Positions 22,197 through 34,500 of a stretch of DNA of 64,000 nucleotides are shown piece by piece (position 1 is the stretch's first letter; each line of letters begins with the position of its first letter). The notes beneath the pieces are model-generated. The model had not been told where the DNA came from and did no database searches. It saw only the letters and a list, made by a program, of their open reading frames with translations. The stretch is from contig NXFV01001257.1 in NCBI GenBank assembly GCA_002803225.1, positions 124,001-188,000 on the forward strand, in the 5' to 3' direction. The stretch comes from Gamarada debralockiae. Its lineage: Eukaryota; Ascomycota; Leotiomycetes; Helotiales; Hyphodiscaceae. The translations under genes and the position numbers were made by a program.

Positions 22197-23267
22197 ATGG
22201 GAGAGCTCCAGAACGCAGTCTCCGCCCTCCTTGACGCCTTCGCACGAGGGATAGCAGTCATCAAAACCCAGCGGTTACGACGAAAGAGAGAGAAACTCAC
22301 CATCGACTCAACCCACAAGACAGCAGAAACCCGGCTCAGCAAGTCCCTGAAGAAGAACAGAGCAGATGTGAAGGATGCGTATGGGAAAGACCTAGCACGA
22401 TTTGGGCCTGGGTTTGCGGCTGGAGACGGTGAGCTCCTTTCTACCTTTCCAAACCAACGACAAGATCAAGACCAAGAGCTAACATATCATTGAACAGCTG
22501 AAGCGCACTCCTCCCTCTCCGCAATCCTCTTCCGCCTCAATGCTGGCTTCGTCTCAGTAATCGAGCGCTTCACCCGCGGCCGCAGCACACCAACTGACTA
22601 CCAAGCACTCGTGAATCTCTCCAATGCCTCCCGCATGGAAGCAATCCACACATTCGAGCAACTTTCCCAACGACTCTCGCAGTCCTCCTTGAGCCCCGTA
22701 CCCTCGAGCAAACGTCCCGAGAAAAAAAGACACAGGAGGAAGGCGAAGAGCAGCTCCTCGGTTGGGAATGTGAAGCATGCCAGATCGAAGAGCGCTCCAC
22801 AACTTTCAATTACCCCGTTGGGACCTGCGACGCAAGATGGATGGGTGCGTCCTAAGACTGGCCGAAAGCTGTCTGCGGATTCGAAGGCTTCGGAGACTGC
22901 GAGTCCGAAACGGCGTGCAGCAGCACCGAAACCTTCGACCTCTCCGCCACAAAGACTCGCTCTCCCATCCCCTGTCTCTCAGAGACCTCAACATCATACA
23001 CACTCCCCTCCTCCAATACCTAGGTCGACACATCCTTCCACCAAAATACAAAGACCAATCCAACCACAATCCCGGCCCGAAAACAGGAAATCATTTATGT
23101 CCTTCGCATCAGACAGTACCAAACTGGGCGAGATCCCGGAACACAAATGGACGAGACCGTATGCGGGTGGAGGGAACTTTCCCGTGACGACTTACTACCC
23201 GCTTGAGCCGTATCAGGAGCCTGAGAAGCCAAGGTCGAGATTTATGAGGTTGTTTAAGAGGTCTTGA
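22197..23267 (+). CDS. Conserved hypothetical protein, helical N-terminus and Ser/Pro-rich tail
   Basis: Two exons (22197-22428, 22498-23267) joined by a 69-bp phase-1 intron give 333 aa. Residues ~1-75 are charged and helical (LRRKREKLTIDSTHKTAET, then KSLKKNRADVKDAYGKDL). A second helical block after the intron (HSSLSAILFRLNAGFVSVIE, then LVNLSNASRMEAIHTFEQL) looks like a small alpha-helical domain. The middle is basic and Ser/Pro-rich and probably disordered. It ends with HKWTRPYAGG and RSRFMRLFKRS, a conserved-looking basic tail. I do not recognise the family. It converges on the next gene with 343 bp between them. Confidence 0.75.
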
Positions 23268-23610
23268 TTTATTGGATGTGGATTGGAAGTTATGAGTAAT
23301 GATTGGGCAGAATGTGAGCGTCTTGGGATAGCGATGGAGTTTGAGAATTGGGATGGGAACGATTAATGACCGATATGACGTATATGAAGACATTTTAATG
23401 AATTGAAGAATTTGAATATCTCAGATCAAGTAGATCATCTTGTCTTATTGCTGATACCTCAAATATCCTAAGGGGGCCATCTCCATTCATACCTCGAGCA
23501 AAGTAACCAGCATTTATGCCACTTAACCTGCTTGTAAAGGCAATGGGAACAGCTTCCACATACAATGCACACAGCCTTGATCGGCCTCAAAGTTAGACCT
23601 GTTTCTGCTA
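23268..23610. other. Convergent intergenic region
   Basis: 343 bp between convergent 3' ends. No feature seen. Confidence 0.4.
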
Positions 23611-25662
23611 TCATGACTTCTCAACCAACCTCACCCCTCCAACAAGCTTCTTACCTTTCCCGGCCTCACTCTCACCCACGCTCGAATTCGTACTCCTAAT
23701 AGACCTAATCGACGTCGCTCCATTGTCAGCCAAGCTCTTATTTCCCTCCGCGTCATTTCGAGTCTGAGTTTCTGCGTGTGCTCCAGATCCAGGTCTAGAT
23801 CCAGAAGCAGAGCCCTTCCTACTCGACGACGTCGATCCCATCCTACTTCCCCTAGGAGAGTTCTTCTTGCTAGCAGCCAGCGCTCTCGTCGCAGCAGCGA
23901 CTGCCTCACTACTACCACTCGTACCACTGTTGAGATTCAACTTTGGTCGTCCAGCCTGGCTATTATTAGCACTACTATGACCGGAATTATCTCGAACGGC
24001 GGTGACGATGCTGCTACTTGAGGAACCCATTCGGGTGAGTTGGTCGTGATCCTGGAGGCGGGGGAGCTGGGATGGTTTGGCGGTAGCTATCTGCGAAAGC
24101 CCTGTCTTGGATGACTTGGGTTTGATTTCAGGCCTTGGAGTATCTTTGGCTTGACGAGAGGACTCTGGGATGCCTGATGTGGTGTTCGATCTTGATTCTC
24201 GAGAGTCAGGAACAGATATGCGATGGTCGAGGTATTCGTCCACTGTCCTACTTTGAGCTCGGTCCGTTTCTGTTCTCCGCGCAAGTAGAGCTTCCTCATC
24301 TCCAGGCTGAAAAGAAAATCCCATCTCGTAGTCTGCCGCATACTTAATGGGAGTGGTGGCGGTATTGGGATCCAAATAGCTGTGTTGTCTGGCATTCAAG
24401 AATTTATCCAAGGTAACCTGTCTTGCTCTCTCCTTCGCACTGATGGGAGTCTCTGGCAAAGACTTCTCCAAAATACCAAGTCTCAAAGCCTGTCGGTCAT
24501 GTGCTGCTGAGACATCCGAGTAATGAGTGATAAAGCTTGAGTCAGCGCCAGATTCGGTGGACGATTCGAAATTCACGCCAAATTCTTGTGCTCGTTGTCG
24601 CTCCAGTGCTTCCAGTTGTGATTTGGTCAGGGTTTGTGGTTGATGGTCCAAGCCTTGTAGTGATGCTTTGGCGGTCTGTACTTCTGGGAAGTCGTATAGT
24701 AGCAGATTACCTCCTGAGAACAGGGAGCGTTTGCCCCGAGGGTGAGAGTCAGTCGTGTGGCGCTTCCCGGGTGGGCGGCGAGGAGGTTGAAAACTGACAC
24801 TCGCGCTGGTGTCTATGTCATCGCGAACTTGGAAGGATCGTCCGGCTATGATGAAGTCAGCATTGAACTAACTGCTCAAGAATGACGTGGAGAAGGTGGA
24901 TGACTTACGTCTGATGCTTTTCTGCACCGGGCCAGATTCAGGAGAGTGGATTCCTGTAGAGTAGATTAGCCAGAGTCGCAAACAGATCAAATATTAAGTG
25001 ACCTACCAACATCCTGACTATTCCACGCAGCTTTTCTCGCCTTAATCGTAGCAATACCCCTCCTAATAGTCTCCGAAGCTTTCCCCGCACCATGAATAAC
25101 ACTCTTCGATCTAGCCATAGCCACACTCTCCATCCCACCCTCCGTCTTCGATAACAAAACCTCCAACTTCTTCACTTCACCCTTATACTCACTCTCCTTC
25201 TGCTGCCACTGCGCAGCCAACTCCTCAAACTCCTTAATATCCTTCGTATGGCTCTGCTTCAACACCTCAATCGCCTCCTCCTTAGCACTAAGCTGCATGC
25301 TCAAGTCCTGATACGCTTCCAACACATGCAGAATTGTACTGCACGGGCACGGAATCTATCGTGCTCTGATTCATCATCACTACCTTCAACATCTCTGCTA
25401 GCTGATCACCTGATGGTTTGTGGTAGACGTTCTCGGGATTTCTGAGATTCGGGAAGATTTCCTGGGCTTGTATGGGAGGAGTAGAAAGATGAAAGCCCTT
25501 GTATGAGGAGACTCGAGAGGTGGATCGGATTCTGTTGGGCATTGTGTTGCCTTCGTCGCTGTCATTGTTGTTGTCTGTGGAGAGGCTTGCTTGACGGTCT
25601 GGTGCTGAACCTACGACAGGCGTCTTGACGCGCATGAAGACGGGGCGAAATAGTAAATCCAT
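23611..25662 (-). CDS. Coiled-coil and Ser-rich protein of unknown function
   Basis: Exons 25662-25351, 25307-25007, 24953-24909 and 24845-23611 join in frame to 630 aa. An N-terminal conserved-looking region (QEIFPNLRNPENVYHKPSGD, then LAEMLKVVMMNQSTI) precedes a coiled coil (SMQLSAKEEAIEVLKQ, KEFEELAAQWQQKESEYKG). The middle holds SFQPPRRPPGKR and LLLYDFPEVQTAKASL. The long C-terminus is Ser/Arg/Gly-rich and probably disordered (SRMGSTSSSRKGSASGSRPG). The first intron (25350-25308, 43 nt) is doubtful: an overlapping frame reads ILHVLEAYQDLS without a gap, so a frameshift there is an alternative. The overall plan resembles cytoskeletal or septation scaffold proteins, but I make no functional claim. 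Confidence 0.65.
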
Positions 25663-26300
25663 TTTGACATCTTTCTCTGCTAAATTGAGTGAATTTACTG
25701 TAATTTGTTAATGTGGTGTGAAGGTTTGGAAGCGCAGTGAAAAGTGAAGGGGAAATCGAAACTGGGAAGAGGGAGACGAAGTTGCGTTTAGCTTGGAGGA
25801 TGAAATACCGAAAACGACAAGCTCAGCAAATTGAGCAGGGCAAGTTATGATGAAAGTGAATTGAAACCCATTTGCGGGATTTGCACAATGGCCGCTCAGC
25901 CCTCTGGGGGAGATCCTCATGCATGCTTTTTGTACTTTGGCATTTTGTACGCAACTGCAACTTAGGGCAGAAAGCTTCAAGTATTGATAGACATAGATTG
26001 GACCTTATTGAAGAGAGGAATATGGAAGTCTTCTGTTTTTCTGTAGGCCTTTAGCTAAACCTTCGAAGCAGCCGCGACACATCTTCTTCCTTTTGACGCT
26101 CAATTGAACGCCGTGATACGCAATGTTAATGTACTGACTGGCAACCTTACTTGAGAGTGCCATGATAAGAGATCGATGGTATCTTTTCCTTTCTAACGCC
26201 GGAACCCATGAACGAAAGTGCTACCCATCCTCCCATATGCAACCGGATTAGTGAGCCATCCCTTTTATCCATTCCCGACCATCATATTTCAATCCAACCA
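25663..26300. other. Intergenic region
   Basis: About 640 bp: promoter of the preceding minus-strand gene and 3' flank of the NCBP3-like gene. No further feature seen. Confidence 0.35.
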
Positions 26301-27706
26301 TCAGTGGAACAAATCTTCTGCCTTGTTTCTTCTCCCTCCTCTACCTTCCAGCCTCTCGGAGAATAGCTCCTTTCCAGCATTGCTTCTCGATGGGAACAGC
26401 TCCTTAACCCCACTAGCAGCCGCAGTGCCTTTGATTGCGAACTCGTGAATTGCAGATGTCTTGGCTGCTCCTCGAATGTTGAGACGTCCAGAATCGATAT
26501 CTGACTTGCTTGTGATTCTCGAAGCTAGCGGCAGGCCTACATTGGATGGACGATCGCTGCTACCATCAACGAAAGGAACAGGCATCTGTCTGGCAAACAA
26601 GTCGGCGGTTGCATCTGCAGCATCGAAGGCGCTTGAGCGACGATGGTTGACAGTCTTGTTGGGGAAGAGTTCCTTCGAAGCGGTCGTCTCTCTAAGTTGA
26701 GCCTTAATCATCTGCGCTTTTTGTCGATTTGCAGAAGCAGCCATATCTCGTCGTCGGCTCCGGGCATCGTCCTCTCGATCTCCATCGCGATCTCTAGTAG
26801 GAGAAGCGCTTCGATCTCGTAATCTGCCAGCACCTCTGTCTCCTCGCTCTGGAAACAGCTCCTTCCTAGCAGCTCCTCTGAATCGAACACGACGGCTATC
26901 ACTTCCATCAAAACTTCCTGAAGAAGTTGAATCTTGACGGCCCTTGTTACGCCTAGCATTCAAAGCAGCTTCATCGTCGTCATAAAGATTTGCAGTAAAG
27001 CCAGAATCCTCATCATCAAGTTGGCGCTTACGCTGCTCACGATCATCGTATCGCTGACTGCGGTATCCTCCATCATCACGGTCTCTGTATTTGTTTCCTT
27101 GTGGTCTTCCTCGGTTCCGGCGCTCGGCGGGGTCGTACTTGGGGTTGAAGAGGTAAAATCGGCTCCGCTCTCGCGCACCGGGTTGTTTGCGATCCCCCAG
27201 AACTGCTAATCGTACTTCCAGGTTTATCTGAGGGCGTAATGGGAACGATTTGGCGGGAATGGTCTGAAGGAGAGGAATTTGTGAGACGTCTGCGACTTCG
27301 ACTGCGGCGAATGCAACCAGGGCTTCTTGGGCGAGTTCAGGGGTCTCGTATACCAGGTTCGCTGATGTATCATCGATCCACTCAAGGGTTGGTTTGTATG
27401 CGGAGAAGTATTCGGAGGCGAATGACTTGATGTCATTGGTAGTAAGGTTGTCTAAGCCACGGAGGTGAACCTTTGTTGGGGTCGGTTGGAGCGCGTCTGG
27501 AGCGCTGCTGTCATTGGGAGCTGATCCATTGGTGACTTGCTGAGCGGGCTGTTATGGGGAGTTAGCATTGAGCGGACAAGAGAGGTAGGGCCGCGGAAGA
27601 CAAAACTGACTTCGGATTCGGGGACGATCTCAATATCCTGAACAGCTAGATCTTGCTCCGTAAAGCCCATATCAATGTCCATCTCAATATCCATATCGGT
27701 AGCCAT
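26301..27706 (-). CDS. NCBP3-like nuclear RNA-binding protein
   Basis: Two exons (27706-27611, 27548-26301) with a 62-bp phase-0 intron give 447 aa. An acidic N-terminus (MATDMDIEMDIDMG) is followed by an RRM-like domain of the nuclear cap-binding subunit 3 / DUF2414 type at about residues 55-150: KVHLRGLDNLTTNDIKSF, WIDDTSANLVYETPELAQEA, then RSRFYLFNPKYDPAERR. NCBP3 in animals binds the mRNA cap with NCBP1 and links to mRNA export (established for animals; inferred here). The C-terminal ~270 residues are rich in Arg, Asp and Ser. They carry four KELF motifs (KELFPE, KELFPN, KELFPS, KELFSE) and end AEDLFH, which suggests repeated docking sites. Confidence 0.78.
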
Positions 27707-28447
27707 TGTGAGAGAATGTGTACCAGTCAGGTACAGGGTTGTGCCGCAGGATGAAGTTGTTGGTAGTTGAGGAGGTTGGGTTGGAGAACGACGTCGAAGA
27801 ACGCGAAGAAGACAGGCGTGAAGTGATTGATTAGGCTCAAGATGAAACCAATCAGCGCAGAGTCCTTGAGCTCTCTCGAGAGGTGGTAATACTTGTGACT
27901 GGCGTCGCAGAGAAGACGTGGTACGTTATTGAGGGAATAATGGTAAGGCTGACAAGTGGGTTGCGAATTTATGAATTGTTGCGTGGGTGGCAAGTCCACT
28001 CTGGTGTATAATTGGGACCTGTCGGAATGTCGGAGTTATCTTGCGATCGAGGCTGGAGAACTGTCGCGGAGAAGAGAAGGTGGAGAGAGAGTGTTGGTGG
28101 TCGAAGGACGGATGAGGCTGAGGTGGGAGGTGACCTGCGGAATGTCGAAGCTTGGACGAGTTTTTAGTTCTCACGCATGTCGAGAACGAGGGAATGGTAC
28201 CAAATACAACCAATTTATGATCAGTGAAGATAAAATGGTGAGAAGACAGTATTGTACTGCGAGCATAATATGCGAACAGAAAACAAATGTGGGTTTTATT
28301 TACATGAATGAGGTCGAAGGAGGAATCGCAGGAATCGCGGTGTTTTGAAATCGAGCGCCGATTGGCCTGAGTAGCAACCCCTTTCTTCTCCTTGATGCCC
28401 TTCCCAAGGAAGGGCCAAGTGACCCAACAAGAAATCCATTTTAAATC
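27707..28447. other. Promoter region of the NCBP3-like gene
   Basis: About 740 bp upstream of the NCBP3-like start, with only spurious open frames. No gene recognised. Confidence 0.35.
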
Positions 28448-28606
28448 GCTGAAATCCCTTCAACAATTCAAATCCTATGAAAATCTGGTATCCGACCAGA
28501 ATGCTGAAATCCCTTGAACGATTGAGAATCTATGAAATCCGGTATCCGACCAGAACGCTCAACTCTTTTGAAGGATTGTAAATACTTGAAAAACGACCCG
28601 AACTCT
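28448..28606. repeat. 54-55-bp tandem repeat, about 2.5 copies
   Basis: The unit begins GCTGAAATCCCTT and contains TATCCGACCAGAA. Copies start at 28448, 28503 and, diverged, at 28557. It lies just downstream of the stop codon of the Myb/SANT-like gene, probably in its 3' UTR or terminator. Confidence 0.7.
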
Positions 28607-30031
28607 CTACTTGCAAGCACCAGCGCCCTTCGGCTTCTGTATAGACGTGGCAAGCATATTTGGGTTTGGGTTTACCCTCTCATCAAATCCAGAAGGTTCC
28701 CGTCCCTTTCTGCTCCAATGACTCTTGCAAGCAGAAGGAGTTCGATTGACCCCATGATTGGCCAATATCCGGCGCGAGGCTTCTTTCCACAGTTCCCTAT
28801 CTTTTAGGGCCCTAGTATCTTTCAAGATATCCACAATTCCTTGTGCTTTCTCCTCAGCTCGAATACTCCTTAACTCGTACTCCAGAGCATCAGTCTCGTA
28901 AAGAGACCATCGGCTATTCTGGACCTTTTTGTCCGGAGAACCAGAGGAGGATCGCTCACTCGGATTCAACGATTGTTGAGGAAGAGTCCGACCACCAGAT
29001 GGAGAAGCGGTTTGAAATTTCTCAATTGGACCGAATGATTGAGGAAGCTGCGAGGTCCGGGGCTTCTTTCGGCTTCCGGATGCGTCAGTTGACAATTGCT
29101 CACTCTGATTGAGCGATTCTGATGCTCTTGATCTCTTCCGAGATCCAGATGACGTGGGCAATTGTTGACTTTGATTGAGCGATTGTGCCGCGGCATCCCT
29201 TGCGGTTTGTTCTTCGACCGTCTTGAACAAGGGTCGGCCAGAGTAGACATATCCGGAGGAATATTGTTGCTGGGAGGGAGCTTGCTGCTGAGGGCAAGTT
29301 TTCTTGACGGGGCGAGCTTTCCCGACAAGCGGGCGTACGTCTTCGTCGCTGTCTTCCCCACTCTCCTGATGCTCATCCAAAGAACGCTTTGTCGAAGCCT
29401 CGCGGGAGCACTTCTTGGCTGGCTTCCGCATTTCCTGGATACGTTTATGGACTGGCTTCTTCACAACTTGCTCAACTTGCCCGACATCTTCTTCAACACT
29501 TTGGAGAACTTCCTCTGTAGAAATCAGGGAGTCAGCAATCGCTCACTCGATTTGAAAGAATCACTCACCTGGGGCTGGGGTACGGCTCCTGTAGCGGTGA
29601 CGCGGCATCTGGGCAATTGGCTCGACGTCTTGTTCAACTTCCTGGACCACTGGTTCGACAATCGGGGCAGCGGCTTGCTCAATGACTGGGCGAGGATCTG
29701 GCTTTTCCTTAGAGATCCAGAACCAATCGGCATGAACTTCCAGGTTTGAATTATGCGGCTGAAGGTGTTGATGGTTTAGGACGCCAGGAGCATGAGCACC
29801 GAAGCATGGGAAGTCAACGTAATCGACATTTTCAAGGACCCATTCGAAAAGCTCCGGGTGATGAGCCTCAAAGAGCATCTTTTGAACCATTATCGTAAGT
29901 TGTTTGGGAATTTGGACATCAGAAAAGTCAATCCAGCCAGCGGGAAGTGGATCAGGAGGTGCTCCCGGAGCCCTGAGTTCATCGACGAACTTGCGGTAGA
30001 TGGGTGTCCACCACGGAAGGCTGGGAGGCAT
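28607..30031 (-). CDS. Myb/SANT-like domain protein with Ser/Gln-rich repeats
   Basis: Two exons (30031-29569, 29514-28607) with a 54-bp phase-1 intron give 456 aa. The N-terminal ~110 residues look folded (PWWTPIYRKFVDELRAPG, then HADWFWISKEKPDPRP). A disordered middle has imperfect repeats of SLNQSQQL..SGSRKRSR. Near the C-terminus, SRWSLYETDALEYELRSI followed by LKDRELWKEASRRI and TPSACKSHWSRKGRE matches a Myb/SANT-like helix-turn-helix (Trp-spaced, Arg/Lys-rich third helix), so DNA or chromatin binding is likely. It is divergent from dal3 across 758 bp. Target genes unknown. Confidence 0.75.
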
Positions 30032-30789
30032 CTTGACTTGATGTATGTTTGTAACGTGTTTGGTGTGGGATTTTAGAAGAAGATTGTCTCAGAATTTGAT
30101 GTATCGAGTGATGTTCTTGGAGATGCAGACGGAAGGAAAAGAGTAAGAGTTTGACGAAAGGAGGGCTGCATAAGTTCCCCGGTAACAATAGGAAGGCCTG
30201 AATTGAACAGCAGCATTGTTGAAGCCATTGTGGTGCAATTGAAGCTTAGCAATGCAGGATCAGCGGTCCTTGATTGCGCTGAGGGATGTATTGTTAGATA
30301 GTATTGTCCGTTAGCGAAGAGTTGTTCAATAAAGGGGATGTAATCCTACTCGCCAACAATAGCTGGGACAATTGAAGAATGAGGGAGAAGTGAGATTCAG
30401 GATGTAAACCCAGAATCTGGCTTAAAGTGTTCCATTCGATTGGACCGTACTGAGGACTTTTAATGCGTGATTCCAGTTGAATGGTGATATGTTTATCCGC
30501 GGAATGTCAGTTGTTTTAAATTCGCCGAGCACATCAGAAGATGATGATATTGGAAGCAAATTTGCTTAAAACACATGGCGAGGATTTGAAGTGAGTTATA
30601 CTCCCTAAAGTTCTGTAACTCTGCCGTCGAAGTTCGAGACCTTAGGTTGATGAACATGAACGTGACTGGATGTCACGTTTCAAGCGAGGTCTGTGCATTG
30701 CCGAAAACGAACTTCAAAAATGGAGGAGCTTCTGGTGTTCATCCGATGACAAAAAAAAAGAATTTCGAATCCCAATTTAGGCTTGCAAG
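30032..30789. other. Divergent intergenic region, Myb/SANT gene and dal3
   Basis: 758 bp that must hold two promoters. No repeat or RNA gene recognised. A poly-A tract (30753-30761) lies just before the dal3 start. Confidence 0.35.
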
Positions 30790-31554
30790 ATGCCTGTGGC
30801 AATTGGAGGTCCTGAAGGACAGGTAGTTCTGAACGTCGAACTGCTGTCTCAAAGCACGTTTTCTCCATTCGGGACAGTCATTGAGAATCCAGCACCATCT
30901 CTCGTGCCATCTTCAAGTCTCAAGGCCGTCCCAGCGAATGCAGTGCAAGCTAATCAAGGAAGTGCGCTGAAGTATTTGGATGTTACACATATGAAAAACT
31001 TCTACGACTCTACGCCCAGTAAACAGCAAGCGAAGGCGGTCATGAATATGTTTGTTTGTGCACCGAGATTGCTTCTTCCAAGTCAACAAAGCAATATTGA
31101 AGGTCTTTTCTCCGTCGAAATACTTGAACGCCATCCGTATACTAGTCAAACATTCATACCTCTTGGACTTTCACCGTCGGAAGCAAACGAGGCTCGCTAT
31201 CTTGTCATTGTAGCTCCGAGTCTACCTCCTTCATCGGCGGATGAGAAGTTACCCGTTCCCGCGTCTACAGCAAATAGCGGTCCTTTACCTGGGCGAGGTT
31301 TCCCTAATCTTCAAAAGATCAGGGCTTTCATCGCGAATGGCTCACAGGCCGTGACTTACGGCGCAGGAACCTGGCATGCTCCAATGGTAGCGATTGGGAA
31401 GAAACCTATCTCTTTCGTGGTAGTACAATTTGCGAATGGTGTGGGTATCGAGGATTGTCAAGAAGTGGTCTGGAATGGAGAGAATGGGAACGGAATATGT
31501 GCTCCGGTGCCAAAGATTGGAAGTGTACCAAATCGCGGAATTTGGAAGCTGTGA
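30790..31554 (+). CDS. dal3: Ureidoglycolate lyase (ureidoglycolate hydrolase family)
   Basis: Single-exon ORF of 254 aa. The family (AllA/Dal3, cupin-like fold) splits ureidoglycolate into glyoxylate and urea, the last step of allantoin breakdown for nitrogen. Visible family features are STFSPFGTVIENP near the N-terminus, HPYTSQTFIPLG, YLVIVAPSLPP, then the conserved VTYGAGTWHAPMVAIG and FVVVQFANGVG. The length fits fungal homologues. The start is the first ATG after a poly-A tract. No other allantoin gene is nearby. Confidence 0.9.
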   Translation: MPVAIGGPEGQVVLNVELLSQSTFSPFGTVIENPAPSLVPSSSLKAVPANAVQANQGSALKYLDVTHMKNFYDSTPSKQQAKAVMNMFVCAPRLLLPSQQSNIEGLFSVEILERHPYTSQTFIPLGLSPSEANEARYLVIVAPSLPPSSADEKLPVPASTANSGPLPGRGFPNLQKIRAFIANGSQAVTYGAGTWHAPMVAIGKKPISFVVVQFANGVGIEDCQEVVWNGENGNGICAPVPKIGSVPNRGIWKL

Positions 31555-34500
31555 CTGGAAGGCTCGGATGAGGGTGGAGGGCATGGCGCTGTCGCTGCTG
31601 TGCTGTCGTGGCAGATAGCGTTCGAACGATTATGGGATTGGTGCGGACAAAGCGGAAGGCCGTTGAGAAAACTGAAACAGCTCGGGGTCTTCTTGCACAG
31701 GAAGGTGGCCGACAGCGATTGAGTGGGCTATCATTACCGTTTTCCCAACCCTACTCCGCAATCTGTTGAGACATGGAAGGTGTCATCGAATGAAGTTCTT
31801 GAGGTGCCAAATTGTTGTGCGGACCGCAAGGATCAAAAGCGAGACATCTCTCGCGATTCTGCGAAGATCCCACGAGGTGGCGTGACCCACACAGAGAAAG
31901 GACTTCACACGGATAAGCATTTGGATAGTGTGTTGGCTCACAAAAAGCATCAACTACAGCGGGATGCTTCTAGAGCAGCTGAATTGAGAGACATCAAGGC
32001 TTCATCTCTCATGGTAAAGGTAAAGGCTGGATCTGCATGGAAAGCGTGGGCAGTCACAATGGTTTCAACGGCTGAAGTCGCCAATTGGTTCACCACTGAA
32101 ATGATTCATGTCCATTCAGCTCGGTGCGGAAGATTCAGGGACAGAAAATAATGACAAGCAAATGGGGAATTGAAATGTCGGATCTCAGCACGCTTGTGGC
32201 AGACTATAAACTCAAAACCAAAAATGAGCTTCATCCTTGGTCGATAAAGTGTCAAGAACATGATGACAGGTCCCGTCACTGCAAGCTACACGAGGCTGAA
32301 GTCTTAATTCCACAAGATACCACATGACCTGAGGGCAGCCACAGCCTTGGAACCTTTTTTGGTGAAGTCTTGGGGGCCAACATCCAAAAAGAGTGCCCAG
32401 GGAGACAGCCAATGCTCGCAAACCCGGCCACAAGCGGCATAGTGCCCCTATTTTGAATCAAAAGTCACAATGCATATTCCCCTTCAGGAAAGAACTCAGG
32501 CTGAAAAGAGGCTTCCCGGGGCTTTTCTCCATATATTTCCTTATGAAGCCAGCCACAATCACCCATTCAAAGAACTGACAAAGTTGGGCTCTTTCAAACA
32601 GCTGAGGCTCCCAAACTCTCGAAAATCGGGGTCCGATCTGAAAGATTAGAAATCTCGTAAAGTGGCCAATCACAGGAAAGAAACACGACAATTTGTAGAA
32701 CGCTAAACCAATGAAAACGGATGAAGAGGTGGTCCCGATTGGGCCTTTTAGAGTATGGACGATCAAGGAGTGTAGTGGGGACCGTTGTTGAATTCGGTGT
32801 CATTATTGTTCCGTGGCGTGCGCTGTGGGGATGACGTGTGCCAGTTCAGACCAGATCCAGAGGGGTGCATCTATCAGCAATTAACGTGCGGCACCTGCGG
32901 CACCTTGGAAGATCTAAAGACGGCACGGTCAAAGACTAGATCTCTGACGCCGTTATTTTTCCTGGTTACCGGTTGCACTGCTGTATGGAAGCTAATCAAA
33001 CTAATTTATTATTCAAACTCAAATTCTCGGTCGGCGGGCCGGGATGGCTGTCGAAAACCAAAAATTGCGCTGTCCCATCTCCGTCCCTCCATTCCACGCT
33101 TGGCGCCCGTTATGAGATTGGCGAAGTCGTAGGAAGGTTAAAGGAAAATCCGCAGATCCTCCCGTGCAGCCCGGACAGCCGTTTTGCTTGTCTTTGCCCT
33201 TTCGAGACATATCGCCGAAGATTTTGATCATTTCGAGAAGGTCGAGCGATCATCTATCTTACTCTCTACTTCAGACTGCACTTACTCGTATTCTACAGCA
33301 GCTTCTTCGTCTTCAACACGACAACTACTCCAAAGTATAAAGAACTAAGATCTTGATGGGGATCGAGATACAGATCGATCAGCAGGAGAAAAGAAAACTC
33401 TTTTGCTCCTTCCAAATCAGCCCGCCCGCTCTCTTCATCCGAACCATCTACTCGTCGCCCATGAATCTGGTTCAGCTATCAGCTCAATCGAGTAATGCGA
33501 AGTCTGTTAAGGACATGGTCTGCACATCCTAAGACTCTATTTTGGACATGATCGTTGCGGCAGGGGCCGCTTCACGCTGGAGAAGCGCCAGCCACAAATT
33601 ATCAGGTCGTTAAAGTTTGCCAAATGCAGACAAGCGCAATCGCCTCGAACGTTGTTTGGGTGTGGCTTCTGTAGGGGCTTCAGAGGCTTTCTCCGGAACT
33701 CGTCGCCTCGACTCTCAAACTTGGTGAATGAAATCCCAACGGCGTCCCCGCAGGCTTGAGCCTTTCCATCGTGTCGGCGCCGTCAACTCGTCGACAACTA
33801 CAAGCAGAAAGCCTCTTTTCCACCCCCATATGCAGTGCTCTGGATACTGCAGCAAAGTTTGGAATCATTGCGATCGCCAGTTCGTACGTTATACTTTATC
33901 GTTTGAGGGCCACCCGATACTGTGGGAGCTTCCGTGCCGGCGAGTTCCTGAGCGCAGCGGATTTTGCGCCCAAAATCTAAGAATAGCCTCAGTTTCGTTA
34001 TCAGCAATCTCAACCCCACAATTTCCAATAATGCATCGTCGAACGGCGATTTCTCCAACATGGCAAGATTGATATGCGGAACAAATTTTAATATGATGGT
34101 CACATGGGTGTGGTCGGACCGGGAACAGTGACTGATGCCGCGCACAGGGCTTTGCTTCAGAGATTGATGAGAAGGCCCTGGATCGGTAGCTCAAAATGCT
34201 CGACAGGACACTCCAGGAGGGGAAGTAAAAAAGGGACATATTTGGAATTATAGACAGGAAGGTGACGAATAATGAAGGCCTGAAATATTCTTGTAGAAAT
34301 CTCGAGACGACTGTGTTAATGTTGATACTTTGATCTCAGTTTTCCCTTGCTGTAAGCCGACTAATGAGTGGTCAGAAATTCTGTACAGTATGAAGATACT
34401 TACTTAACTCTGATGCACTGATCGACTTCTTCCAGATGAGCAACATGGATGAGCTGGCATCCTCCTTGCTACAACCATGCGGTTGATGATGCTTGCGAAA

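Noticed and set aside
31723..32151. 142-codon open frame
   Set aside because: Starts with GTG, no domain, no supporting splice or promoter context.
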